A stretch of 64,000 nucleotides of DNA, taken from NCBI GenBank assembly GCA_016490735.1, contig JAEMWC010000006.1:1878501-1942500 (forward strand), written 5' to 3'. Source of the stretch: Pachyseris speciosa (Eukaryota; Cnidaria; Anthozoa; Scleractinia; Pachyseridae). Positions 39,501 through 51,600 of the stretch are shown here, piece after piece. The notes beneath the pieces were generated by a model. The model ran no database searches and had not been told where the DNA came from. It was given only the letters and a program-made list of their open reading frames with translations. The position numbers were made by a program, and so were the translations under genes. Each line of letters opens with the position of its first letter. The stretch's first letter is position 1.

Positions 39501-42500
39501 TGGGGAGTGAAAAGTGCTACTAAACACAACATAGCCCTCCCGAAGACAACTATATAAAATAAAATACAATCCTAAAGTCACACATTTACTCAGTGAATTA
39601 TCCCAAAGTGAATTATCCCAAAGTAGGCGTTAAATATAAATTCCTTTGAAATGAAATGAACGTAAAAACGAGAGTTTAGTGACGGATTTTTCTCACAAAC
39701 ACCAATGCAACTCAAGGGGTGACATTCGACTCTTCACTTTTGCCTCGCTTCCTCGACAATATTCGACGACCAAAATGGAACATCTAAAGCATGTTTGATA
39801 CTCAACTGAAGATAAATCTCTTCATAACATGTGTTTTCGTCAAAATCTCTACAAAAAATTGGATTCACATCCCCGAGATCTGAACGATTCGAAAGAAATT
39901 CATCTGAGGAAAGCGAACATTTCAATGAGCAATGTCTCCCTGAAGACCGCAATCAGACAATCCAGCGGATGTTCAGGAGTACCCAATGACCTTTTCTGAG
40001 AATTCTTATCGTACGATGTACTATTAGCTGAGTGTCCCCCTGCCAATCTTCGTTAATATTTAACTTTCCTGGGAAAAAAATAACCGCTCTTCAATGCCAG
40101 GGAGCAAAACTTTTGAGAAATAAAAATCCCAGCCAGCTACGAGCGTGTTGTTTCTCAACGAGCCAGCAAAGTTGAAAATGCCACAAAACACGAAATGCCA
40201 GCCAGCACGGTGGAATCTTTCCAGTTTGCCAGCCAGCAGTCGCGTAAGGAAGAAAAATACCCAGCCAGCTAAGTATTGATTTTAACTTAATTTTTGGGCA
40301 AAATATGTAGAATGGTTTATTTCGGATGTCAGATCGTTCCCAAGACGGGCAGTAGGCTTCTATTTGTATCCCATGTTGTTTACTTTTTAGTTTTTTTCCC
40401 CAAAGTCCTATCTTCTCGCAGATAAAAATCCACCAAAATACGAAGCCAACTGACAGCACATGCTATTCAATAAGTTGAGACTTTTGAAAGTTGCGTTATG
40501 AGCCCAAGATATTAAAACGGTTTGTTTTTCATTAACTTTATTTTCAATCTCACGCACATAAAAGTGCGCCCTCAGTACTCTCAGCCAGCATGAAAATTGA
40601 AATAAGACAACTGCCAGAAATGATGTGTTTTGATTCCTGTCAGCCAGTATAAAGACTCATTACGGACAAAAATTCTAGGAAGATTTCGTTAAAATTAAAA
40701 CACTGCCAGCAAGATTTTTATTTCAGCAAACATTTTGCCAGCCAGCCCAAAATCAGCCTGCAGAGCGGTTATTTTGCAGATCGGCTCCATCAAGCACTCC
40801 TGGATGTTGCACAGCAACAGCCAATCATAGTGTGCGAATTTTCACGTGACTATCCTCGTGCTTTTACCTAACAAAGAACGTCTCTTCATTCTCTCTTGGT
40901 GCCCATCTTTGAATGTCTTTTCAGTTGGTCTTTGGTGCGAATAATTGTTATTTTTCTTTCATGAAGATGGGTTTTTGAGTGGTTTAGTGGGAGAATAACA
41001 ACAGCTTTATCATAGTAAACGAAAGGCAAGTTTGTGGCGTCAACGTCAAACCAAATAAAGGCATCACGGTGGATGTATCAGCCGGTATGCGATTAGAGGC
41101 GGGCAGGCAAGCCATTTGCAAAGCAACAATTTTGAAAGTTTTAGGTAAGTGCATACTCTGTGATATAGTAATAGGAACAGTTCTTAAATTATAAAAGGCC
41201 GTAACTTGTCAATGGTACAGTAGAACTTGAAAAAAACAAAAGCATCGGGTAATTAACAGTGCTCCTAGAGTCCATCGCGGCTGCAGGTCGTGTCTTGAAT
41301 TCTTTGAATGAGTTCAATGGTCATTTGTAAAACTACAGATCAAGTTAATTATAAGTCATTTTTTCGGTAGGTCTTAATTTATCTCGAGTAGTCTAGTGAA
41401 TTATCACAAATCCAGTCTAGAATGACGTTACATGTAATTTGCTAATGGTCACTGACGAAATGCTTTGCTCGCTATCCAGCACCAGACATATAAGTATTTA
41501 GACAGTAGTGACTGTAGCGCAGTGCAAATTTTTACTACAGCTGTATGGACTTCAGTAAGGCCTTCAATTTTGTGAACCATACTATTTTGTCTGCCAAACT
41601 GAAACAGCTACCACTAAATCCTTACATTATAAATTGGTATCACAGTTTCCTCTATGCAAGACAACACCGTGTTGTTAGCAATAATTTTTTAGGACATTGG
41701 AGATTTGTCAATAGAGGAACCACACAAGGTACACTGTAGTGTAAGCGGACCGTATCTTTTTAATATATTTTTTAATGATTTGGAGATTTTCTTTAATGGC
41801 TGCCCTGCTCTTTTAAAATATGCCGATGATTCCACTATAGTCTCACCTATCACTAGGAACCGCGACCCGTCTGCCGACTTAGTAGGACAGTTCTTAACCT
41901 GGTGTAAAGACAATAAAATGGTCTACAACCCTTGTAAATGTAAAGAGCTGGTTGTTAGAAAGAAAAATCACAATGTACTCTACTCTCCAATTAACAACAT
42001 TCCTCAATGTAATAGCTTCGTTTTACTAGGTGTAACTCTACAGAGTGACGGGAAATTTAATGAGCAAGTTAGAACCAAGCTTGTCAAAGCAAATAAGTGT
42101 TTACATGTCCTACGAACTCTAAGAAAGGAACACTACTCTCAGGTTGAGATAGACCACCTTTTTATATCTATAGTTTTACCTAATTTTAGCTATGCGCTCT
42201 CAGTCTATGGGGCATTGGAGTCTGATCTTATGGTTATACAAAATTTTTTAGACCAATGCCATAAACGCTGTTTCATTTCATTTCCAGTTTCTATCAAGAA
42301 CCTTTTAATTAAACAAGATCGAAACATTTTTAAGAAATTGATATCAACAGATTGCCACCCACTGAAAGACATCACTCCTGTCCAGAAGACTTATGTACAT
42401 AATCTTAGAAAAAAAGGCTGCATACGCCCAAAAATTAACACAGAGAGCTTTATGACCACTTTTATAAATAGGTTGATTTTTAAGCTCCATTTATTGTGAT

Positions 42501-42600
42501 GACTTACTTTTTATTTATATACATTTTTTGCATATTTTTATCATAGTTTTTATCTTTCCGTATTATTGTAACATAAGATATGTAGTTTTATCTTTTGATG

Positions 42601-42652
<52 letters not shown>

Positions 42653-45600
42653 CATTATCGAAATCTTATTTTTGTTTTAGACATCTTGGAGCAAAACTAG
42701 CTGAAGCAGAACACTGTTGACCGATTACCTCATCTGCAGACAGCAATGCAAGCAACGTGAACAGCAGTAAAAAAATTAACTCAATAAGCTAAGTCCACAG
42801 TTAATGCCTTTTTACTCTCATTTTGTTCCAGTTCATGTAAATTTTAAAATTCAGATGTATCAAGATCTCTACAATGTAGATCGGCTTTCCCTTGAAAACA
42901 CAAGTTTGTAACATAACTTTTACACTTTTTAAAAATATTTTTAGAAATTTGTGATTCAGACAACTACGCTTAACGTTACCTGATATTGTGTATGTAAAAA
43001 TTGGAAAAACAAATTCTGTTGGCGCATGTATTTCAATGATTCCAAGTGATTTGTCTGTGAAGTGTTATTTGCTTATTGTAAATAAACTTGTTGGACAGCT
43101 TCAAATCAGTCTCATCCTTTGCTTTCATCACTTATTATAACCATAAATGTTGTAGATTCTCTGGAGAACTTCTTAAAATTCACAATAATTCTGGGATATG
43201 TTTTGGGATACAACCTCTGACAGGGAATTTCTAGTAACTTGGAACTTCCTAGGAATTCAATTCCATGTCCCGTTCTATAACAGCCTTGGAATTTCTGGGA
43301 ATTTCTAGTTCAACCCAGTTAGCTGGTTAACCTTGATTTTCCTCCTTGTTTATTCAGTTACATGTAAAAGCAGGAAGAGGCCGGGCTCGCCACATGACCT
43401 TGGTTTTTGTTTAATAATTCTTAAATATACATAAAAAGGAGAGAGAGAGGCCTTGCTGGCTGTAAATTTTGGTTTTCCTTTTTCTAGCAAAGAGTCTGAG
43501 GCTGCGTCTAGTTGCATCACCTCTGAGTTTTCGGTTTTCCATTGAAACATTTTTAATTGCTACAGTAGAACCAGTAACCCAAGTGTTGCACAGAATCTTG
43601 GCTTAATATTTAAGCCCAGTTAAGCCCGATAACCTTGGGTTCCATTTTTGTCAATTCAGATTATTGTTAAATGTACAGGGTATTTATTGGGAGAGGCCAG
43701 GCTAGCCACATGACCTTGGTTTTCAGCAGAGAGAGGCTGTGCTGGCCGCATAACTTTGGTTTCCCTTTTTCCAGCAAGCTGAGTCAGACCGCAGCAGGCT
43801 GCATGTCCCTCTGAGTTTTCTGTTTTCTATAGAGAGAGGCCAGGCTGGCCAGGGCACCTGGGTCACCCTGGCTTCCCCGGTTTTTTATCCCTTGGTAAGC
43901 CTGGCCAAAGCGTGGCTTGGACCCCGGTCTTCGGGCCAGGCTTTGACCCTGGATATCCCGGTCAGGCCGGGCTCCTGATGCAAGGGTTACTCGTGACAAC
44001 ACAATTATAAACCACTTGGCCAGGGCCTATAAGGCCCATCAGGGGCTTCTGCAGCTAGGCAGAGGTAGGCCTTCTCTATAACCCCACCCTGAAAGGATCA
44101 GGGCAATGTCCTTTGTGATAATCACTCCAGTAAATCTGGGAAAGATATGCCACATTGCATAGTTCTTGGAGTCACAAAGATAAATTGTTAATACAAGTTT
44201 CACCAATACAACAAATTAAAATTGTGAAAACACCAAAAAAGGAAATTAAGAAACTTACAGTTGACCATGCCATGACAGCAGGAGGGGAAACACTTTTTGG
44301 TGAGTGATCTGACACCAGCCAAGGGTGTGCTCCCTGAAAAGAAGTACAAACAGACACTCAACATTATAACAGTCTAGTTATTTCATAGGTAGTGCACCAA
44401 ATTGCAACCTATCAATAAATTTTGAGATGCATTTTTCTCAGCAGCTTACTGGACAGTTCCACTGACTTGCATGTGAATTTTGTGAAAAATAATTACTAAT
44501 TTCAGCCAACAAGACTTCACACCAGTTAACACTTTCTACATGTAGGTTACACAATTTTTTTCCAAGCAGTTGTATGATTTCATTTGCTTCAAGTCTGATT
44601 GCCACTTTAATGGTTTTTAATGGACTTTGTATTGGTGAATTTAGCACATATTTGGGCAAATCATGGATTTAGTACAACACAATCATAAGATTCCAGCAAA
44701 CCTCTGTTTCTCTTTGTTCAAATCTGTCCAGGAAATCCAAGTAAGACACATATCCTTTATTGTAGGGATCAATCTTGACCATCAACTCATGGAACTGCTG
44801 TTGACTCATACGGAAACAGAAGCTCTCTAGTACACGTCTGAAATCACGCTTAGTGACACGCCCATCTTTGTTCTGCAATGGAAACAATTTTCAAGAAAAT
44901 TTCATAGAATCCTTTAACTCTTTTGAAAGCCCTGATCAACACAAATGTTCTCCATACGGCTCTTCATGCATTCCTATGGTACTAATAAGGAAAATTGTTT
45001 AAATATTGAAGGATTTGTTATTTGTGATGATTTCCATTATTGTCTGATCATTAGAAGTGGCAATGCCAGGGCTGGGCTTAAAAGTTTATTTTTGAATTTA
45101 TGTTGTTCTCATTAGCCATGTCACTTTTTTTTTTATTTCACCTAAAATTTAATTCATATCCTGTGAGGCTTCAGAAAATTATCTACTTCAATAGGGAAGT
45201 CACTTAAAATTTACATGTAGAAGGGGATGGAAGGGTTGGGGGGTGGTGGGGAGGAAGGGGGGGGGGTCAAAAACCAGCCGAGGGTTTTTGAAGGAATGAG
45301 ATTTGAAGTATGATACTACAGTGTATATTGGAAATTTTCAGTTGGGGTATATATGGACTATTTTTATACATGCCAGTGAACACTTACATCATCAAAAACA
45401 AGGAATGCTTGCTTTACAGATGAGAAACTATTCATGATCCTATCATGAAGTAGTTTCCATATATCCTCAGTTGTTGGCATTAAATTCCCCTCTGCTTCAC
45501 GCACTGGGTTATACCTAAGCATAAAGGGAAGACATGCTTATTAGTTAACTGCCTTTTTGGGTGTGAAATTAGTCTGATATTCCTGGAACTAACTGTTATT

Positions 45601-48600
45601 ACCTGAAGATTACAGTTTGATAATTATGCCACTAAATTAAATGTGTCCCTTTTAACAGGGAGGTGTAATGTGATATCTGGTTAAAAGACTTGACATGAGG
45701 TACTGCACGTATAAAATCGAGATTTTACAAACCTATACTATAGCCCTATGAGGCTAGCATAATTATTACCCTGAAATCTACAAAATGCTGAAGGTTTCAA
45801 TTTCTTGTACTCTGTTGAGCATGCTAGTCTCCGTACAAAGAGTAGAGGTCAACTATTATATTTAACACTTGAACTGACATACAACAATGCAGCCATTTGG
45901 AATGCAAGGTACAGTGTATGCATCACTTGTACTACATTGTACAATTGCACATGTATATGTATTCATTTAGTAAGAGCCACTCTTGGAATGATGAGAGGAG
46001 GGAAGAGGAAATTTTACACAAGAAGTACATTAAATAACATGCAATAATTAAATTTAACGCATACTTATGATTTGGTTTGATTGGTATAGTTTGGCCATTT
46101 CCCTTATTAACTGGCATTTGAAACTTCTCAAGGAATTGCTGATAGGATATCTTGTGATTTGCACGGATCCCACATCTGCAAACATGCAATAAAAATACAT
46201 GCGACTAATGATATAGTTAATGCCTTTTAAATGTCTTTTGAAATTAAAACAAATACATCTATGATAATATTTAAATAATTAAATATTGAACTTGCAACAC
46301 TACTGCTTTTTGTAGAGCATATGACTGTAAACAAATACAGCGAAAAAAAAAAAACAAAGAGAGAGAGAAAAACAAAGTCTTTCAAATAAGAGCATCTTTT
46401 GAGAAAGTAAAAGAATGTCCCTTGGTTGCATTGCCTGCTTCTTTGTTTGTCATTAATTTTATAATAATACAGCATTGAACTATTAATAATGCTACTAATT
46501 TATCAATATCCTTTAAGTAACTATTACTTTTAATAATATACTACATATTTTTTTTCTTTTTGTTCAATCTCCTTTTACATCAAGTAGGCTAAAAACATGT
46601 ATGGTATAGGTAAATTCCAAGCAGATCAAATCTTTTCACAGATCAATGACACTCTATCTAAATTTGTCTAAACTCTTTACTTTATTTTCATTCGTTTCTT
46701 CGGTTGTTAGTTAGTTTGCTTGTTCAGTTTTTACTTACCTGTCCATGAGCTCTACAAACAACCTGTCTGACATGGGAAATGCAAAGTTAAACAGCACTCG
46801 TTTGAGTTCATCGAGGGTAACAAACCCATCACCACGCTTGTCAAATGCCACAAATGCACGGCTAATGTTGCTGAGATTTTCAAGCATCTGAATTTAGAAA
46901 AAGTTAAGGTTCAATGAACTGGCTGCAATGTAACCCGTGTGCAATTTTAAAATGACAGTAGGTCAGCTTTCATCGTAAAAACACTTTTTATGGAACTCAA
47001 AAGGGAAAATCAAAGACAGTTAAGTGGCTCTCCCATTTCACCCTCCCCCCCCCCCCCCCCCCCCCCCTTCCCCCCAATATTTCCACAGACTTGAGGTCTC
47101 ATTTCATGGTGAACTATATGACTGTATACTAAGAACTTTATACGGTTCAGCCAAATTAAGGGGCTAACAGGTTTTACTTTTGACATCAAATATATACCTC
47201 TTACTAACCAAGTTCAGGGTCCATACACTAAGTTGTGGACTGAGTTTTCCCATTGATTTATGGTCCAAGTGCAAAGCATGTGGGCTATAAATTAATGGGA
47301 AAAAAACAACAATCCATAACTTACAGTACGGACTGAGAAAACAAGGTTAGTAAGATATTTATTATATCTATAAGGTTAATCTGGCGCGCGGGAAAGAAAA
47401 CTAGTTGAAGTCAAGCGGGCCGTACTGTAGAATACGGACTGCAAAATTGACCAATCACAGTGCGCATACTAAGTGAGAGATGTAATAAAAAGTAAATTGT
47501 GCTCCATCACATTTCCCATTTCTAAAATAACAGACTTTGAACAAAATAGTAGGTCCCACTATTTACTCTCCAAACAGAAAATAACTGCAGCTTAGTAAAA
47601 CCACCAAACATCATATATTTTTTCTGGTTTAACCCATTGACTACCGGCAGTTTTTACATTTTCGGAGTGATTTTCCACCTATAAACGATGAATAGCAATT
47701 TGTGACTGTTTATTTGAACTACCAGGGAAAAGTGGTGCTGTCCTAAGGCACTGGAGGCTCAAGGTTTCTGGAAACGTCATTTTGACGTAGCTATTTTTTA
47801 TCCGTGAAGCGACAACAATGGCCCAAGTTTGGTTTGCTTGCGATTTCTGCTAAATTTACAGCCATTTTTCATCTTTAGCGGCTGCCTGATGAGGATCATT
47901 AAGTGTGACAGTAGCTAAGAGTCCACTTTCTCAAAGAACCGAGCAAGGTGATGTACTTTGTAGTTGAATTTGGCTCGTCACTCGACGAACTGGGAATTTG
48001 GCCGGTCGAACACTTAGTACCTTTGGGACTCGGCTATTGATGAATTTCTCGACCTACCGCCACATATTTTGGAATTTCTGAGTACTGAAGATGACCACAA
48101 GCAGGAACTTTTGGCAGTAGGTCAGAGTGGCTACAGGTAGACTTAGTTTATATGTGGTCCTCCACAGGATTTCAGGTAAAATGGTGATGACACGGGCATG
48201 CGTGCGAGGACACGGCACGCAAAGCGTGTTATTTGTCACGGATATGCACATATTTAATGAAGAAGACAAAAAGTGGCACGCAGCTTTTGTTTTCCGTGAC
48301 TTAACACGCATAACCTTTTGTTCAAGCTAGCGTGCAATTTGTCACGCGGAGAGTGTGATTAAACACGGGAAGCGTGTTATGTTACACGATTATCTAGAGA
48401 AAAGGGCTCGGCGAGACTGAAGCAAAACCGTGCAAGGATTGAATACAAGCTCACCGGTACGAAACAGTGCAAACAGTTGTTTGCATAAAATTATGGTAAC
48501 ACAACGTGCATTTTGTCAGCTGAACTAAGTTTGTTGGAAGTGCAGCAGCTCAGAATGAAGAAAAAATAAAGGAGCTTTATTTTTCAAAAGCAGTCGAAGA

Positions 48601-51600
48601 TCTGTAATCTTTTGACCTTAAAAATCTTCGATTTCACAGAAGATAATTATCGTTCTTATCGTCGCGTAATATGTCACACCACAGGAACAATCGGGTGCGA
48701 ACTACAGCAGTAGCACGACGTTTGAAATGGGCCATAAATTAAAAAGTAAATATTTTTCTGAAACAATTTTTTAAATTCGCATTTTCCGCTATGATTAAGC
48801 ACGGACTTTCATAGCTATGGAGGTTTTTCGAATCTACTCATTAGTTCCCAAGAGAGTATTTTCATTTGCATAATTATTAGACGTGCTTGAAAGCATGTGC
48901 TCTGTAATGTGATACTTGTTGCGCTAAAATCGCAAACACTTCCATTGCGAAATGTAAATTGTGTTTCTTTACAAATTATACAAACCTTGTTCGTCCATCC
49001 ATCCACTTTTGTGCACTGACATATGAAGCCGGTTAACTTGAGCATTCTCCTCGCTGGCAACTCAAACCAAATCACCATTGAGCGCGTGTAATTATTTACG
49101 CTTTTGTAATCAAAGTGAATCTTTAGTTTTTACACGCAAGCGACAAATTTGCTTGAATCAATCAAGTCAGGATGCAACTTTTTTTCACGCATTTGGTTAT
49201 TTAGTAGGTCACAAGTAAGTAAACTTCATAAATCGTATTCCTTCTGCTTTTTCGGCTCTTTGTTTATGCACGGCTTTTTCTCTCTTGTTTATTACAACTC
49301 CGTTGTCGCTCCACGTATCTTTCTCAGTTTATAGTGCGTCATATAACCAAGTGTTTTAGGGAAATTTCCCATCAGAAAAATGGACAGTTGAGTTGCTGAG
49401 TTGGGGGTGCGTCTTATAACCGAGTGTGCCTTATAACCGAAAAATTACGGTGTGAGCATTTTAAACATAATTTATACAGGAAACCCGGCGCTTTTTGGTC
49501 TCTGAGCTGAGGGTCTTGTTTAATTTAGTTGTACACGGCTGAACTTTGTCAAGCTTTATCTTTTGCAAAATAAAATTTAGAAAGTCATTCCATGTGCTGG
49601 CAGCTGTGTTTCAATTTTTTGACTCCTCACAACAATTTTCTCTCGGGAACTGTCGACTGATGAACAAGGTCATACGAATATTTTATGCGATGATTATTTT
49701 TCGAGCGAGTGATTTTGCCCGCAAAGCGAGACATTTTGCACGCTAGCGTGTCATTTGGCTCGATTCCTTTGTGTTTCATAACTTGACACGCTTCTTTGTG
49801 TGACTGAACGTTTTCCTTTGTGCTCTCCGTGTAAGATAAGACAAAAGGCAGTTTTAATGAGACGTGCATGGTGACACGATGCTGGCGTGTTAAAAGAAAT
49901 TTCTTTTGTTTAACGTGTCCTCGCACGCGTGCCCGTGTCATCACCATTTTACCTGAAATCCTGTGGAGAGCCACATATGTGAAAGAATTGGGAGAAGGAA
50001 CGGATGCTGTCAAAAATTCTCGTCATTTCCCAGCATGCAATGTGGTCTAGATGTTGAAAATGGTGGAAAGGCCCGAATGTACTGGAACAAAAGGCTGTAT
50101 CTACGCTCGGGAGAAGAATATGAACAAAAAAAGTCATTTCTTAGCTAGAAAAAGGACTGAATTTCGTTATGATGGTTGAAGTTTGGTTTTACGGCAATGA
50201 TTTCCTTAAAAAACATGAAGGCAAAAAGGGGCATTTTTGTGGTTTCTCTTTGACGTTAAAAACGGTCAGTTTTGTTCTTGTCCAAACTCAAAAGGCCATA
50301 TTTGGTAAAAATCGCTACGTTTCTTGCATTTACTGGATATCCAAATTTAAAGGGCATTCCATTTCGTGCTCACAACTAACAGTTAAGGCAATATTTGTGC
50401 GATTGAGAAAGTTGCAATGGTTTGAAGCATGGGAGTTTTTTACAGCCGGTTTTGGCCGGCACGGGTGCCAATGGGTTAAGGATCAAGACCATGGTAACCA
50501 AAGTTCAGTGAACCAAGAATACACACGAATCAATCTCTCTTGAACCCCACCATCTCCGCCTCTGTCAGGTTCCCTTCTAATCGGAGCTTTTTTTAAGCTT
50601 TAATTTTCCACTACAGCCTCTCATTTTATGGTGTAAGCTAAGGGAATCTCACAGAAATCATAAATAAATACCTTTTTCCTGAGTTTCTGTTCCAGGTCCG
50701 TTATTGAGAGTGCTGGAGGAGTCTGCTTGGCACCCTGACTTGATCTTGGTCGGCTGTTAATGGCAGCAAGTTTCACGAGCTGCTGACCATCACCTTGGGT
50801 TTATTGCAATGAAAAAAGTTGTCAGTGAACACAGAAGGTACTTCAGAAGGAAAAAAACATGGAAATATAAAGATAGAAATAAATTATTATCTGCACACAT
50901 CATTAAAATTAAATGTAAATAAGAAATGGTTCAATGAAAAAAGTTAAATACCCAACTGAATTATATTAACAAATTAAATCAACCATTCTGCCTTTTAAGA
51001 ACAAGGCAAATAGTCATTTTTCACTGATGAAGAGACAGTAGTCCAGAAACGTCTGACTTTCCTCTCAAAATATCACTGCCAACAACTTTGAACAGAAAAG
51101 CCATTTTGGAAGCAATGTTCAATATAATTAAATAGCCAACACATGAAATTCTTAATGTACAATAAAATGTGGTTACCAGGTAAATTACTTCATGATGGAA
51201 GTGAATGTTAAGTATGATTCTCATTTCAATTGTCTTGAGTTTTATATATTAGTAACATTTATGCACAGAATAAAACGGGTCATACAAGCTGCACAGAAAT
51301 TAATTATAACTTCCAGAAGATATCAAACTAAACCGAAATAATAATTCAGTCATACAGTTAAATGCTTTAAACCAAAATTACATACTTAAAGATTTGTTAT
51401 GAGCCTCCAAAAATGTGCCTTGAGTTCTCCTCTTCATTTTAAATGTGATTCTCTTCCCTTCTAATGAGTACACAAATGGTTCTTCTCCAGCAAAATGATC
51501 TTGCAGTAAAATTTGCCGGATAGGTAAATTTCTCTTGATAAATGGGAAGGTACATGACCTGCTTTTGTGATTCCTTGTTTGCAAGCCATGCCTCACAGGC

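Larger units (their letters stand above)
38557..43997. mobile_element. 5.4-kb composite with inverted ends in EFCAB6 intron 13
   Basis: TAACCCTTGCATCAGGAG at 38561-38578 is mirrored by CTCCTGATGCAAGGGTTA at 43972-43989. GTCAC / GTGAC flank both, with a 3-nt insertion on the right. Inside the left end (38590-38815) and right end (43640-43970) are degenerate repeats rich in CCTGG / GCCTGGC. Further in, both sides have GGAATT-rich repeats (39240-39370 and 43190-43320). No transposase was recognised. The middle holds another repeat (40075-40776) and a LINE (41530-42655). Interpretation as one element with later insertions is inference. Confidence 0.5.

Noticed and set aside
48815..49078. 87-codon minus frame also present (70 codons) in the second 1.8-kb element copy at 54294-54506
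   Set aside because: Cys-containing and similar in both copies, but the DNA is nearly identical throughout, so protein similarity is no evidence of selection; no known domain.
50169..50543. 124-codon open frame
   Set aside because: Crosses the right end of the piggyBac-like element into the intron; no domain recognised.
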